A DNA stretch of 64,000 nt, from the NCBI RefSeq assembly GCF_031451695.1, contig NZ_JARWAM010000014.1, positions 65,585 through 129,584 of the forward strand. The letters run 5' to 3'. The notes beneath the pieces were generated by a model. It did no database searches, had not been told where the DNA came from, and saw nothing but the letters and a program-made list of their open reading frames with translations. Positions 6,873 to 17,461 of the stretch are shown here, piece by piece (position 1 is the first letter of the stretch; each line of letters begins with the position of its first letter). The DNA is from Franzmannia qiaohouensis. Lineage in GTDB: Bacteria > Pseudomonadota > Gammaproteobacteria > Pseudomonadales > Halomonadaceae. A program made the position numbers and the translations under genes.

Positions 6873-9578
6873 ATGCCGCTGCTCAAGGAGAAACTCGCCC
6901 CGCCTCCGCCGCCGCCCTGCGTGGTAGCTAGGCCGCGCCTCAACGACCGTTTCGCTCTCGACGAGCGGGTGCGCCTGTTGGTGGTGCAGGCGCCGCCGGG
7001 GTATGGCAAGAGCACCCTGGTGGCCGAGCGGCTGCCGGCCCTGGAGCAGCACGCCGCCTGGCTGCGTCTGGAGCGGCGCGACGACACCCCGGGGCGCTTT
7101 GCCGCCTATTTCCATGCCGCGCTGGAAAGGCTGCTGGACGATGCCGTCTCCCTGCCGGCCCTCGACGCGGCAGCCCCCCTCGCCCAGCAGTGCGAGGCGT
7201 GGCTGGCGGCGCTGCCCGAGGTGCTGACACCGCGGCGACTGGTGCTCGACGAGGCCGAGCATCTGCGCGACCCCGAGATCCTCGACGCCCTGCAGCTGTG
7301 GCTGCGCCACCAGCCGCGCTGGCTTACCCTGACGCTGATCGCGCGCACCCGCCCGGCCCTGGGCCTGGCGGCACTGCGTCTGCGCGGCGAGCTGGAGGAG
7401 ATCGGCCTCGCCGAGCTGGCCTTCGACGTCGAGGAGGCACAGACCCTGTGCGCCGAGCAACTCAGCTTTCCCCCCACCCGGGTCAGCCTGGAGCGGGCCC
7501 TGCGCCGCAGCGGCGGCTGGGTGATGGCGCTCACCTGGCTGGTCGAGCGCACCACCACCCGGGCCGGCTTCGACGCCCTGGTCGACCGCCTGAGTGGCGC
7601 CCACCCCGACTTCGTGGCCTGGTTCGACGACCTGCTCGATGCCGAGCTCGACGACGAGGACCGCCGCCTGCTACTGCAGCTCGGCGTGCTCGAGCGCTTC
7701 TCGCCGGCGCTGGTGGCGCGGCTGCTGGAAGGTGAGCGCCTGACCCAGCGCCTCGCTGCCCTGGAACAGGCCGGGCTGTTCATCGAGGCGCTCGACCCGC
7801 ATCAGCAGTGGTACCGCTTTCAGCGGCTGTTCGCCGGCTACCTGCGTCATCGCCGCCATGAGCTGAGCCTCGACAGCCAGCGCCAACTGCACCGCCGCGC
7901 CAGCCAGGCGTGGTTGGCGCTCGGCGACGCGGCGGCGGCGCTCGATCAGGCGATCCAGGCCGAGGCCCCGGAAGACCTCGTCGCGCTGCTCGTCGCCCAT
8001 GGTCCGACGCTGCTGGCCAACGGTCATGTCGCCCGTCTCGCCGAGGCCCTGGCACGGCTCGGCGAGACGCGCATCGTCGCCGCCCCCGAGCTGACCCTGC
8101 TCTACGGCTGGGTGACCCACGCCCAGTTCCAATTCGACCTCACCGCCCGCGCCATCGGCTGGATCGAGGCCCAACTGGATGCCCCCGAGTGGCAGGCACT
8201 GGGCGCCGAATTCGCCACCCTGCGCGCCCAGTTGGCGATCAATCAGGGCGACGCCGAGCGCGCCGCACCGCTGGCCGAGCAGGCCCTGAGCCTGCCCGCC
8301 CGCTATCTGGCCTCGACGCCGGTGGCCGCCGCGGCGATCCTCACCGAGGCGCGCTTCGTGCTCGGCCACCTCGACGAGTCGCTGACGCGGATTCGCGAGG
8401 TGGAACGCGAGGCGGCTCGCCTCGGCGACGCCCAGCTGCGGCTGTGGTCGCTGTGCCATCAGTCCGAGACCCTGGTCGCCCAGGGCCGCCTGCAGGCCGC
8501 CTACGACATCCAGGAGCGCGCCTTCGCCCACCTCGAGCAGAGTGGCCAGACGCAGCTGCCGGTAGCGGAATTTCTCTACCGCATCCGCAGCCAGCTGCTG
8601 TGGGAGTGGCACCGCCTCGACGACGCCGAGCAGGCGGCGCTGGCCGGCATCGCGGTGCTCGACGGCCAGGGCGAACGCTGGACCCTGCAGTGCCATATCA
8701 GCCTCGCCAAGGTGGCCCAGAGCCGCGGCGACCAGGCCCAGTGCGCCGACCATATCCGCCGCCTGCGCAAGATTCTCGCCGAGGGTGACTACCATATCGA
8801 CTGGGTGGCCAACGCCCACGCCACCCTGCTCGCCTGGTGGCAAGCGACCCACGACCTCGACGCCGTAGCGCGCTGGCTGCAGGAGGCGCCCCGCGCCGAG
8901 CCGGAACGGGCCAGCAATCACTTCGCTCAGTGCAACGTGCGCAACCACGCCCGCGCCCTGACCCTGCTCGGCCGCTGCGACGAGGCCGAGGCGCTGCTCG
9001 AGCCGCTCGAGGCCCATACCGCCCGGCTCGGCCTGGTCACCGACGCCAACCGCAACCAGCTGTGTCTGACCGCCTTGGCCTGGCAGCGCGACGACCGCAG
9101 CACCGCCCTTGCGCACCTCCACCAGGCGCTGACGCTCGCCTCGCGCACCGCCCTGATCGGCAGCTTCCTGCGCCTCGGCCCACCGCTGTCCGAGCTGCTG
9201 CAGGCGCTGCTCGATGGCGGCGAACTCGACGAGCTGGCCTGCCAACGCGCCACGCGGCTGATCGAGCTGACCGGGCGCCAGCGTGAGTTCGGCAACGCCG
9301 TGAGGCTGATGCTCGACGAGGCGGTCATCGCCGATATCGTCGCCCGCCCCGACGTACCCGAGCTGATTCGCACCTCGCCGCTGACCCGTCGCGAATGGCA
9401 GATCCTTGGCCTGATCCACGCCGGGCTCTCCAACGAGCAGATCGCCGAGCAGCTCTCGGTTGCGCCGACCACCGTCAAGACGCATATCCGCAGCCTCTAC
9501 CAGAAGCAGAACATCCGCCGCCGCGATGAGGCCATCGCCCTGGCTGGCGAGCTGCTGGCACACATCCAGGGCGACTAG
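6873..9578 (+). CDS. malT: MalT-type LuxR-family activator of maltose genes
   Basis: A 901-residue STAND-type ATPase activator, the same length and layout as E. coli MalT. It has a Walker A motif APPGYGKST at about 40-48, a long helical repeat (TPR-like) sensor region in the middle, and a C-terminal LuxR helix-turn-helix beginning near LTRREWQILGLI and continuing through NEQIAEQL and PTTVKTHIRSLYQK. MalT proteins bind maltotriose and ATP, oligomerise and activate mal promoters through repeated boxes. It sits just upstream of the alpha-glucosidase and malK, with malEFG facing it. The start places the usual short Pro-rich N-terminus before the ATPase. Specificity is inferred from context and family. 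Confidence 0.88.
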   Translation: MPLLKEKLAPPPPPPCVVARPRLNDRFALDERVRLLVVQAPPGYGKSTLVAERLPALEQHAAWLRLERRDDTPGRFAAYFHAALERLLDDAVSLPALDAAAPLAQQCEAWLAALPEVLTPRRLVLDEAEHLRDPEILDALQLWLRHQPRWLTLTLIARTRPALGLAALRLRGELEEIGLAELAFDVEEAQTLCAEQLSFPPTRVSLERALRRSGGWVMALTWLVERTTTRAGFDALVDRLSGAHPDFVAWFDDLLDAELDDEDRRLLLQLGVLERFSPALVARLLEGERLTQRLAALEQAGLFIEALDPHQQWYRFQRLFAGYLRHRRHELSLDSQRQLHRRASQAWLALGDAAAALDQAIQAEAPEDLVALLVAHGPTLLANGHVARLAEALARLGETRIVAAPELTLLYGWVTHAQFQFDLTARAIGWIEAQLDAPEWQALGAEFATLRAQLAINQGDAERAAPLAEQALSLPARYLASTPVAAAAILTEARFVLGHLDESLTRIREVEREAARLGDAQLRLWSLCHQSETLVAQGRLQAAYDIQERAFAHLEQSGQTQLPVAEFLYRIRSQLLWEWHRLDDAEQAALAGIAVLDGQGERWTLQCHISLAKVAQSRGDQAQCADHIRRLRKILAEGDYHIDWVANAHATLLAWWQATHDLDAVARWLQEAPRAEPERASNHFAQCNVRNHARALTLLGRCDEAEALLEPLEAHTARLGLVTDANRNQLCLTALAWQRDDRSTALAHLHQALTLASRTALIGSFLRLGPPLSELLQALLDGGELDELACQRATRLIELTGRQREFGNAVRLMLDEAVIADIVARPDVPELIRTSPLTRREWQILGLIHAGLSNEQIAEQLSVAPTTVKTHIRSLYQKQNIRRRDEAIALAGELLAHIQGD

Positions 9579-9583
9579 CCGCG

Positions 9584-9617
9584 CCTCCTCCCCCCCTCTA
9601 CGCCGCCTCCTACGCCG
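9584..9617 (-). promoter_or_regulatory. Tandem MalT-like boxes upstream of the alpha-glucosidase gene
   Basis: Three head-to-tail units of 11-12 bp: CCTCCTCCCCC (9584-9594), CCTCTACGCCG (9595-9605) and CCTCCTACGCCG (9606-9617). Read on the minus strand, the first contains GGGGAGGAGG, a full match to the E. coli MalT box GGGGA(K)GAGG; the other two carry GGCGTAG(G)AGG. The same GGCGTA core recurs at the malE promoter, also opposite to transcription. Binding is inferred. Confidence 0.5.
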
Positions 9618-9732
9618 CCGGGAGGATTTCACCCGTGCCGGTGCCGCGCACCATGGCCATTACGCCTAGTCTCGCGGCAGCACTGCTGTGCGCCGCGGGT
9701 TATCGATCAACCACAACAAGGAACATGCGCAC

Positions 9733-11381
9733 ATGGCACAGGCTTCTCGCTACGTAGGCCCCCAGGGGGCCGACTGGTGGCGCGGCGCGGTGATCTACCA
9801 GATCTACCCGCGCAGCTTCATGGACAGCCGCGGCGACGGCATCGGTGACCTGCAGGGGGTGATCGACCAGCTCGACTACATCGCCTCCCTCAACGTCGAC
9901 GCCATCTGGCTGTCACCCTTCTTCACCTCGCCAATGAAGGACTTCGGCTACGACATCAGCGACTACCGCGACGTGGACCCGATGTTCGGCAGCCTCGACG
10001 ACTTCGACCGCCTTGTGGAGGCGGCCCACGCCCGCGGCCTCAGGGTCACCATCGACCAGGTGCTGTCGCACAGCTCCGACCAGCACGCCTGGTTCAGCGA
10101 GAGCCGCGCCAGCCGCGACAATCCCAAGGCGGACTGGTACGTGTGGGCCGATGCCCGCGCCGACGGCTCGCCGCCCACCAACTGGCAGTCGGTGTTCGGC
10201 GGCTCGAGCTGGCAGTGGGACACGCGTCGCTGCCAGTACTACCTGCACAACTTCCTGGCCAGCCAGCCGGATCTCAACTTCCACAACCCGGCGGTGATCG
10301 AGGCGATCCTCGGCGAGGTGCGCTTCTGGCTGGAGCGCGGCGTGGACGGCTTCCGCCTCGACGCGGTCAACTTCTGCACCCACGGCAAGCTCGAGGACAA
10401 CCCGCCCCGCGAGGACCTGGCAGAGGGCTTTCTCGGCGTGCGCCCCGACAACCCCTACGGCTTCCAGCACCACCTTCACGACAAGACCCAGCCGGACAAT
10501 CTGATATTCCTCGAGAAGCTGCGCGCGCTGCTCGACGAGTACCCCGGCACCACCAGCGTCGGCGAGGTCGGCGACGACGACTCGCTGCGGGTGATGGCCG
10601 AGTACACCCAGGGCGGCAAGCGGCTGCACATGGCCTACTCCTTCGACCTGCTCGGCGAGCGCCACGACCCGGCCTTCCTGCAGCACACCCTCACCGAAAT
10701 GGAGCGGCGCATCGCTGACGGCTGGCCGTGCTGGGCGCTGGGCAACCACGACGTAGTGCGTCTCGCCACCCGCTGGCAGGCCGCCGACAATCCCGCCGCG
10801 CTGCGCCTCTACATGGCCTTCCTGCTCACCCAGCGCGGCAGCGTCTGCCTCTACCAGGGCGAGGAACTGGGGCTGCCCGAGGCCCAGTTGAGTTTCGAAC
10901 AGCTGGTCGACCCCGCCGGCATCACCTTCTGGCCGGCCTACAAGGGCCGCGACGGCTGCCGCACGCCTCACCCCTGGGTCGCCAATGCCCGGTACGCCGG
11001 CTTCAGCAGCGCCACACCCTGGCTGCCGGTGCCCGTCGAGCATGCCAACCTGGCGGTTGACCGGCAGGATGACGACCCGGCCTCGCTGCTCAACGCCTAC
11101 CGCGCCTTCCTGGCCTTCCGCCGCGGGCTGCCCGCGCTGGTCAAGGGCGACGTGCGCTACCATTCGCTGCAGGGCGAGGTGATGCGCTTCGAACGACGCT
11201 ATCAGGGCGAACGCCTGCTGGTGGCCCTCAACTTCGCCGCCACGCCCTGCGAGGTCGCCGCCCCGGCCAGCGCCGAGCCACTGGCGGATGCTCCGCCGCT
11301 GGTCAACGGCCGCTGGCAGAACGGCACCCTGACGCTACCCGCTTACGGCATTGCCATCGCGCGCTGCTCGGAGGACAACCC

Positions 11382-11394
<13 letters not shown>
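9733..11394 (+). CDS. GH13 alpha-glucosidase (Halomonas HaG type)
   Basis: About 553 residues, a GH13 (alpha/beta)8 hydrolase releasing glucose from maltose and short malto-oligosaccharides. Catalytic residues are visible: Asp210 nucleophile in GVDGFRLDAVNF, Glu278 acid/base in SVGEVGDDD, and Asp340 in ALGNHDVVR. Region I is DQVLSHSSDQH. The sequence closely resembles the known Halomonas alpha-glucosidase (WWRGAVIYQIYPRSF start, LYQGEELGLPEA). There is no signal peptide, so it should act in the cytoplasm on sugars brought in by MalEFGK. ATG 9733 is preferred over one 45 bp upstream because the homologous region starts here and an AAGGA element precedes it. It overlaps malK by 13 bp, suggesting translational coupling. 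Confidence 0.92.
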
Positions 11395-12497
<1,103 letters not shown>

Positions 12498-12519
12498 GCG
12501 CCGATCGACCACCACCCTG

Positions 12520-12552
12520 CGCCCCGGTGCTTATCCAGCCCGGGGCGATTTA
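12520..12552 (+). terminator. Terminator after malK
   Basis: An 8-bp GC stem CGCCCCGG (12520-12527) / CCGGGGCG (12540-12547) is followed by the T-rich run ATTTATT. It follows the malK stop by about 20 bp. Confidence 0.75.
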
Positions 12553-12570
12553 TTGCCTGCCTCAACGTCT

Positions 12571-12601
12571 ACCCAAAAGAACCCCGATCATATGATCGGG
12601 G
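12571..12601 (-). terminator. Terminator after malG (perfect 20-bp palindrome)
   Basis: Positions 12582-12601 are a perfect palindrome with half-site CCCCGATCAT. Read on the minus strand it is followed by TTCTTTTGGG, giving a Rho-independent terminator for malEFG. Together with the previous hairpin it insulates two convergent operons. Confidence 0.7.
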
Positions 12602-12643
12602 TCGAGCAAGGCTCTGCTCAGGGCGAGGAAACGAGGCGGAACG

Positions 12644-13534
12644 CTAGCCCTTGACGCCGCCGGCGGTCAGCCCGCCGATGATCCAGCGCTGACAGATCAG
12701 GAAGGCGACGGTGATGGGCAGGCCGGAGAGCACCGCGGCGGCGGCGAAGTTACCCCAGCGCTGGTTGTGGTCGGCCAGGTACTGCTGGGCACCCACGGCG
12801 AGCGTCAGCTTGTGCTCGTCGACCAGCAGCACCGAGGCCATGGGGTACTCCATGATGCTCATCACGAAGGCGAGAATGAACACCACCATCAGAATCGGCA
12901 CCGACAGCGGCAGCAGGATATAGCGGAACGCCTGCCAGGTGCTGGCGCCGTCGACCATGGCGGCCTCCTCTAGCGAGCCGTCGATGGACTCGAAGTAGCC
13001 CTTGATGGTCCAGATATGCAGCGCCACGGCGCCCAGTGAGGCGACGATCAACGCCCCGTGGGTGTTGATGCCAAGCCACGGCACCAGCTGGCCGAGGCGG
13101 TCGAACAGCGCGTAGAGCGCCACCAGCGAGAGCACCGCCGGGAACATCTGGAAGATCAGCATGCCCTTGAGGAGCGGCGCCTTGCCCTTGAAGCGCATGC
13201 GCGCGAAGGCGTAGGCGCTGGTGGTGGCGAGCATCAGGATCAGCAGCGACGACACCACCGCCACCTTGATCGAGTTCCACAGCCACAGCAGTACCGGGAA
13301 CGGCGGCTGGACCACGCTGCCGTCGGCACGCTCCCAGGGGATGCCCAGCGCCAGCGACCAGTGCTCCAGCGAGAAGCGTTCGGGGATCAGGCTGCCGGTG
13401 GCGAAGTTGCCCTCGCGAAACGAGATCGAGATCACCAGCAGCAGCGGAAAGACGATCAGCGAGACGAAGCCGATCAGGGCGAGATGCGCGCCCAGACGGC
13501 GGGCGCGGATCGAGCGGGGTTGAACCATGGCCAT
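12644..13534 (-). CDS. malG: Maltodextrin ABC transporter permease MalG
   Basis: A 296-residue inner-membrane permease with six predicted membrane segments. The EAA loop is seen as SLEEAAMVDGASTWQAFRYI, the contact with MalK. Length matches E. coli MalG (296). It is the last gene of the malE-malF-malG operon, 15 bp after malF, and ends in a palindromic terminator. Confidence 0.93.
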   Translation of the reverse strand: MAMVQPRSIRARRLGAHLALIGFVSLIVFPLLLVISISFREGNFATGSLIPERFSLEHWSLALGIPWERADGSVVQPPFPVLLWLWNSIKVAVVSSLLILMLATTSAYAFARMRFKGKAPLLKGMLIFQMFPAVLSLVALYALFDRLGQLVPWLGINTHGALIVASLGAVALHIWTIKGYFESIDGSLEEAAMVDGASTWQAFRYILLPLSVPILMVVFILAFVMSIMEYPMASVLLVDEHKLTLAVGAQQYLADHNQRWGNFAAAAVLSGLPITVAFLICQRWIIGGLTAGGVKG

Positions 13535-13549
13535 GACGGTTTCTCCTTA

Positions 13550-15163
13550 TCAGACCTTGACCTTGGACAGGCGCAGATTGAGCAGCGACATGCCCGCCAC
13601 CAGCAGGAAGATCAGGGTGGCGATGGCCGCCGCCAGCCCGAAGTCCTGGCCGGCATCCTGGAAGGCGATGCGGTAGGTGTAGCTGACGAGCAGGTCGGTG
13701 GTGCCCGCCGGGGTGCTGGCGCCGAGGATATCGGGGTTACCGCCGGTGAGCAGGGCGATCAGCACGAAGTTGTTGAAGTTGAAGGCGAAGGCGGCGATCA
13801 GCAGCGGCGTCAGGGGCTTGAGGATCAGCGGCAGGGTGATGGTCAGCATGTTGGTGAGCGGCCCCCCGCCGTCCACCGCCGAGGCCTCGTAGAGATCGCG
13901 GGGGATCGACTGGATCAGGCCCATGCACAGCAGTAGCATATAGGGGTAGCCGAGCCAGGTATTGACGATCAACAGCATGCTGCGCGCCAGCCACGGGTCG
14001 GTAAACCACTCGGGGCGGATGCCGAACACCCCGTCGAGGATCATGTTCACCTCGCCGAAGTGCTGGTTGAACATGCCCTTGAAGATAAGGATCGAGATGA
14101 ACGCCGGCACCGCGTAGGGCAGGATCAGCAGCGTGCGGTAGATCGCCTTGCCGCGCAGCTGGTCCCACTGCAGCAGCGAGGCGAGGGTGAAACCGACGAC
14201 CAGGGTGAACAGCACGGTGAGACCGGCGAAGGCGAAGGTCCAGACAAAGATCTGCATGAAGGGGCCGCGGATATCCGGGTCGGCGAAGATCCGCTTGTAG
14301 TTGTCCAGGCCCACCGCCACCGGCCAGCCGGGGGTGATGCGCTGGCCATCGTCGCTGACGAAGAAGCCGGTCTCGCGGTCCGGCGTCAGCACCCGGTCGT
14401 CGCGGCGATCATGGAGCGAGCCGTCATCGCTGGCCTCATAGCGGTCGAGCATGGGCGCGAAGTGGCGCAGCCCCGCCATGCGCAGTTCCAGGCCTTCCGG
14501 GGTCACCAGGCGCAGCGCCTGCAGGGCGTCGCGGGCGGCGATCACCTCGCGCATCTCGAGCGGCTCGGCGTCGAGGGCCTGGTGCAGCGGCTCGATCTCG
14601 ATGCGCCGGGTGGCGTCGTCGTCGAGGTCGAGGGGCCCACTGATGAAGCGGGTGGCCCCCTCCAGGGCGGCCTCCAGTTCGGCATCGGCCTCGCCCTCCA
14701 GCGGGGGCTCCCCCTCGCGCTCCAGGGTGAGCCGCACCCGGTCACCCTCGCGATAGGCCTGGAAGGTGAAGGAAGCACCCTCCTCCTGATAGGTCCGCGC
14801 CAGCAGCTGACCGCGCACCCGGTCTTCGCTGAGCAGGTTGCTGGAGCTGTAGTTGCTGAAGCTGATGCCGATGGTATAGAGCAGCGGGAAGATCACGAAC
14901 ACCCCGAGCCCCGCCACTGCCGGAAAGATGTAGCGGTGGCTCATCAGGGTGCGCTTGGTGAACACCACCGCCAGCGAGGCGCCAAGCACCAGGAACAGCA
15001 GCGCGAACATCCACTGGCCGTTGAGATGAAAGGCCAGCACCAGCCACATCAGGGTCAGCACCAGGGCCGCTACCAGGCCGCGCATGGCCCAGCGGGTATA
15101 GCGCTCGGCGACATGCCGCGAACGGTGTCGCGGCAGGCCTCGGGAAGCGTTGGTCGTATACAT
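13550..15163 (-). CDS. malF: Maltodextrin ABC transporter permease MalF
   Basis: About 537 residues. Several N-terminal membrane segments are followed by a large periplasmic P2 domain (roughly residues 95-275), as in E. coli MalF (514). The transmembrane core holds the EAA loop DLYEASAVDGGGPLTNMLTI. The P2 domain contacts MalE. ATG 15163 is preferred because AGGAT lies upstream; 16 further upstream in-frame codons look like leader sequence. It lies between malE and malG in one operon. Confidence 0.92.
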   Translation of the reverse strand: MYTTNASRGLPRHRSRHVAERYTRWAMRGLVAALVLTLMWLVLAFHLNGQWMFALLFLVLGASLAVVFTKRTLMSHRYIFPAVAGLGVFVIFPLLYTIGISFSNYSSSNLLSEDRVRGQLLARTYQEEGASFTFQAYREGDRVRLTLEREGEPPLEGEADAELEAALEGATRFISGPLDLDDDATRRIEIEPLHQALDAEPLEMREVIAARDALQALRLVTPEGLELRMAGLRHFAPMLDRYEASDDGSLHDRRDDRVLTPDRETGFFVSDDGQRITPGWPVAVGLDNYKRIFADPDIRGPFMQIFVWTFAFAGLTVLFTLVVGFTLASLLQWDQLRGKAIYRTLLILPYAVPAFISILIFKGMFNQHFGEVNMILDGVFGIRPEWFTDPWLARSMLLIVNTWLGYPYMLLLCMGLIQSIPRDLYEASAVDGGGPLTNMLTITLPLILKPLTPLLIAAFAFNFNNFVLIALLTGGNPDILGASTPAGTTDLLVSYTYRIAFQDAGQDFGLAAAIATLIFLLVAGMSLLNLRLSKVKV

Positions 15164-15226
15164 GTCGATATCCTGCGGGAGCGGGCCGGCGGCATGGGTG
15201 CCGCCGGCCATGGGCGTCGGGTAGAC

Positions 15227-16417
15227 TTACTGGCGCATGCGGCGCGCCGCGGCGTCGAGGGCTTCCCGTGGCGACTGGCGGCCGCTGCCGATATTCTGCA
15301 GCGCCGGCTCCATGGCGGCCCAGAAGGCGCCCATCTCGGGAATATTGGGCATCGGCATGCCGATCTCGGCGTTGGCCAGGGTCGCGGCGATATTGGCGTC
15401 GCTTTCCAACTCTTCCTGATAGGCGATATGCGCCACCGCCCCCAGCGAGCCGTCGCTGTTGAAGGTGCGCATGCCGGCCTCGCTGAGCAGGTAGCTTTCG
15501 AGGAATTCCACCGCCAGGAAGTCGTTGGGCGAGGCGGCATTGATCATCGCCGTCATCACGCCATACATGGCCCGGGCGCGCTCGTCGCCGACCTTGGGCA
15601 GCAACGCCACGCCGTAGTCGATGCCGCTGCGCTCCAGGTTTGGCCAGGCCCAGGGGCCGCTGATCATGGTGGCCACCTCGCCGCGGTTGAAGCGGGTGTC
15701 GGCGATGCTGTAATCGGTGCCGCGGGGCAGCACGCCGCTGTCGATCAGCTCAACCAGCAGCTCGGCGCCCTGCACGGCACCCTCATTGTTGACGCCGATA
15801 TCGCTGACGTCGAAGCCCTCCTCGGTCTGCTTGAAGGGGTAGCCGCCGTTGGCGGCGAGCAGCGGCCAGCCGTAGTAGGGCTCGCTGTAGTCGAACAGGA
15901 TCGCCTTCTTGCCCTGCTCGGCAAGCTCGGCGTCCAGCGCCACCAGCTCGGCGAAGCTCTGCGGCGCCTCGTCGACCAGCGCCTTGTTGTAGATCAGCCC
16001 CAGCGACTCCACCGAGACCGGGTAGCCGTAGGTGTCGCCATTCCACAGCGTGGCATCCCAGGTGAAGTCGAAGTAGTCGGCGCGGAAGCCGTCGCCGGGT
16101 GAGAGCGGCGTGAGCAGGCCGCTCTGGGCCCACTCGCCGAGGCGGTCGTGGGCCCAGATCACGATATCGGGCCCCTGGCCGCTGCCGGCGGCCTGCTGGA
16201 AGCGGTCGGTGAGGTTATCGGGAAAGACCACCTCGACCTCGATGCCGGTCTCGTCGGTGAACTGGGCCGCCACCTCGCGAATGCCGTCCTGGCCCTTGTT
16301 GTCGCCCATCCAGATGGTCAGGCGGTCGTCGTCGAAGGCCAGTGCCGGCGCGGCAGCGGCGCCCAGCAGGGTGGCGGCGAGCAGCGGCGTGAGGCGGCGA
16401 TTGAGAACGGTATGCAT
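15227..16417 (-). CDS. malE: Periplasmic maltodextrin-binding protein MalE
   Basis: A 396-residue binding protein with a Sec signal peptide (about residues 1-27, with cleavage near APALAFDDD). The mature start DRLTIWMGDNKGQDGIREVA and later blocks such as ISGPWAWPNLERSGIDYGV match E. coli MalE (ITGPWAWSNIDTSKVNYGV). It delivers maltose and maltodextrins to MalFGK. First gene of its operon, with repeated MalT-like boxes about 90-120 bp upstream. Confidence 0.95.
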   Translation of the reverse strand: MHTVLNRRLTPLLAATLLGAAAAPALAFDDDRLTIWMGDNKGQDGIREVAAQFTDETGIEVEVVFPDNLTDRFQQAAGSGQGPDIVIWAHDRLGEWAQSGLLTPLSPGDGFRADYFDFTWDATLWNGDTYGYPVSVESLGLIYNKALVDEAPQSFAELVALDAELAEQGKKAILFDYSEPYYGWPLLAANGGYPFKQTEEGFDVSDIGVNNEGAVQGAELLVELIDSGVLPRGTDYSIADTRFNRGEVATMISGPWAWPNLERSGIDYGVALLPKVGDERARAMYGVMTAMINAASPNDFLAVEFLESYLLSEAGMRTFNSDGSLGAVAHIAYQEELESDANIAATLANAEIGMPMPNIPEMGAFWAAMEPALQNIGSGRQSPREALDAAARRMRQ

Positions 16418-16504
16418 AGGTCATGCCCCATTGTTGTTATCGAGAAAGTATCGTTGACCCGACTAGCCTCGCCAATCGACGCGTGGGATGGCTCCTCCTC
16501 GGGG

Positions 16505-16539
16505 GGCGTAGGGGTGGCGTAAGCGTGGGGCGTAGATGG
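16505..16539 (+). promoter_or_regulatory. Tandem MalT-like boxes upstream of malE
   Basis: Three GGCGTA cores start at 16505, 16516 and 16529 (GGCGTAGGGGT, GGCGTAAGCGTG, GGCGTAGATGG), spaced 11 and 13 bp. They are oriented opposite to malE transcription, like the matching set before the alpha-glucosidase. Role in MalT binding is inferred. Confidence 0.5.
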
Positions 16540-16553
16540 CGCAGCCGCAAACG

Positions 16554-16579
16554 ACGACGCCCGCTGCAGCGGGCGTCGT
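16554..16579 (-). terminator. Terminator after the DUF305 gene
   Basis: A perfect 26-bp palindrome, half-site ACGACGCCCGCTG, lies 27 bp past the DUF305 stop and, on the minus strand, leads into CGTTTGCGG. It separates that gene from the malE promoter. Confidence 0.65.
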
Positions 16580-16606
16580 ATCAGTCGGCAAAGCGTGGCG
16601 AAAGCG

Positions 16607-17074
16607 TCAGTGGCCGTGCTCCTCGAGCCAGGCTTCGAGGAAGGCGATCTCCTCCTCCTGGGCGTCGATGATCTCGCGGGCCAGCTGCTGCAGCGCCTCG
16701 TCCTCGCCGTGTTCAAGGACGATATTGGCCATGTCGATGGCGCCCTGGTGGTGCGGGATCATGCCGCGGGCGAAGTCGACGTCGGCATCGCCGGTGAAGC
16801 CGACCATCATGCCCTCGTGCATGCGCTCGTTGGCTTCGCGGTAGGCCTTTACCGCGGGGTCGTCGGCGTGCTCCTGGTCATCCATCTGATGATCGTCGTG
16901 GGCGTGCTCATCGCCATGGCCATGGTCGTGCTCGTGGCTGCCTGCCTCGGCCAGCGGGCTCAGCGCCAGCACCGCGGCCACCCCCAGGCTGCCCAGCAGC
17001 AGGGCCAGCGGCCGGCGGGAGGTATCGGCATCATAGGTAGCGGTACGGGGTTCGGTCTGGGTAGATCGCATCAT
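16607..17074 (-). CDS. DUF305 protein with His-rich N-terminus (metal-related)
   Basis: About 155 residues. An uncleaved or cleaved N-terminal membrane segment (LALLLGSLGVAAVLALSPLAEA) exports the protein. A His/Asp-rich stretch (SHEHDHGHGDEHAHDDHQMD) follows, then the DUF305 core with FARGMIPHHQGAIDMANIVLEHG. The paired His and Met residues suit copper or another soft metal; DUF305 proteins such as CopM bind copper in some bacteria. ATG 17074 is chosen for the CCAGGAG site 6 bp upstream. It is monocistronic, with its own terminator. Confidence 0.8.
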   Translation of the reverse strand: MMRSTQTEPRTATYDADTSRRPLALLLGSLGVAAVLALSPLAEAGSHEHDHGHGDEHAHDDHQMDDQEHADDPAVKAYREANERMHEGMMVGFTGDADVDFARGMIPHHQGAIDMANIVLEHGEDEALQQLAREIIDAQEEEIAFLEAWLEEHGH

Positions 17075-17245
17075 GAAAAACTCCTGGCTCCTGAAACGCA
17101 TCGTGTCAGGCCATCAATGTAAAAGCTGTGGGCCGCCCACAGGTCAAGCAGACCAGCAGGGCAACGGCCAGGCAGCAGCAGGCTTGAAATCCTGGCCCCC
17201 GCAGCCGCATGCTAGCGGCATTGCATCCATCCTCGGAGCCTGACC

Positions 17246-17461
17246 ATGCGCCGCCTGACATCTACCCTACCGCAGCTGTGCGGCCTGACATTGACCCTGG
17301 TCATACTGGCAGGTTGCACCGTTAACACCTTCCCCGACGGCAGCCGCGAAACCATGTGGGGCGTGCCCCAGGAAGACAGCCCCGGCGAGCAGCAGCGTCC
17401 CGGCACCTACCGCGACGAGACCGGCGAGATTCGCGGCCAGACCGAGGCGCCTGAGCGCTAG
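17246..17461 (+). CDS. Small lipoprotein
   Basis: A 71-residue protein with a signal peptide and lipobox LAGC (Cys near residue 24), then a short polar tail rich in Glu, Arg, Pro and Gly. No known domain is recognised. Its TAG stop overlaps the complementary stop of zapE, so the two genes converge tail to tail with a 4-bp overlap. Confidence 0.65.
   Translation: MRRLTSTLPQLCGLTLTLVILAGCTVNTFPDGSRETMWGVPQEDSPGEQQRPGTYRDETGEIRGQTEAPER

Noticed and set aside
14060..16102. Long open frame opposite malF and malE
   Set aside because: It is antisense to two well-supported transporter genes, has the composition of a high-GC shadow frame, and shows no recognisable domain. The same applies to the long frame opposite malT (7671-9632).
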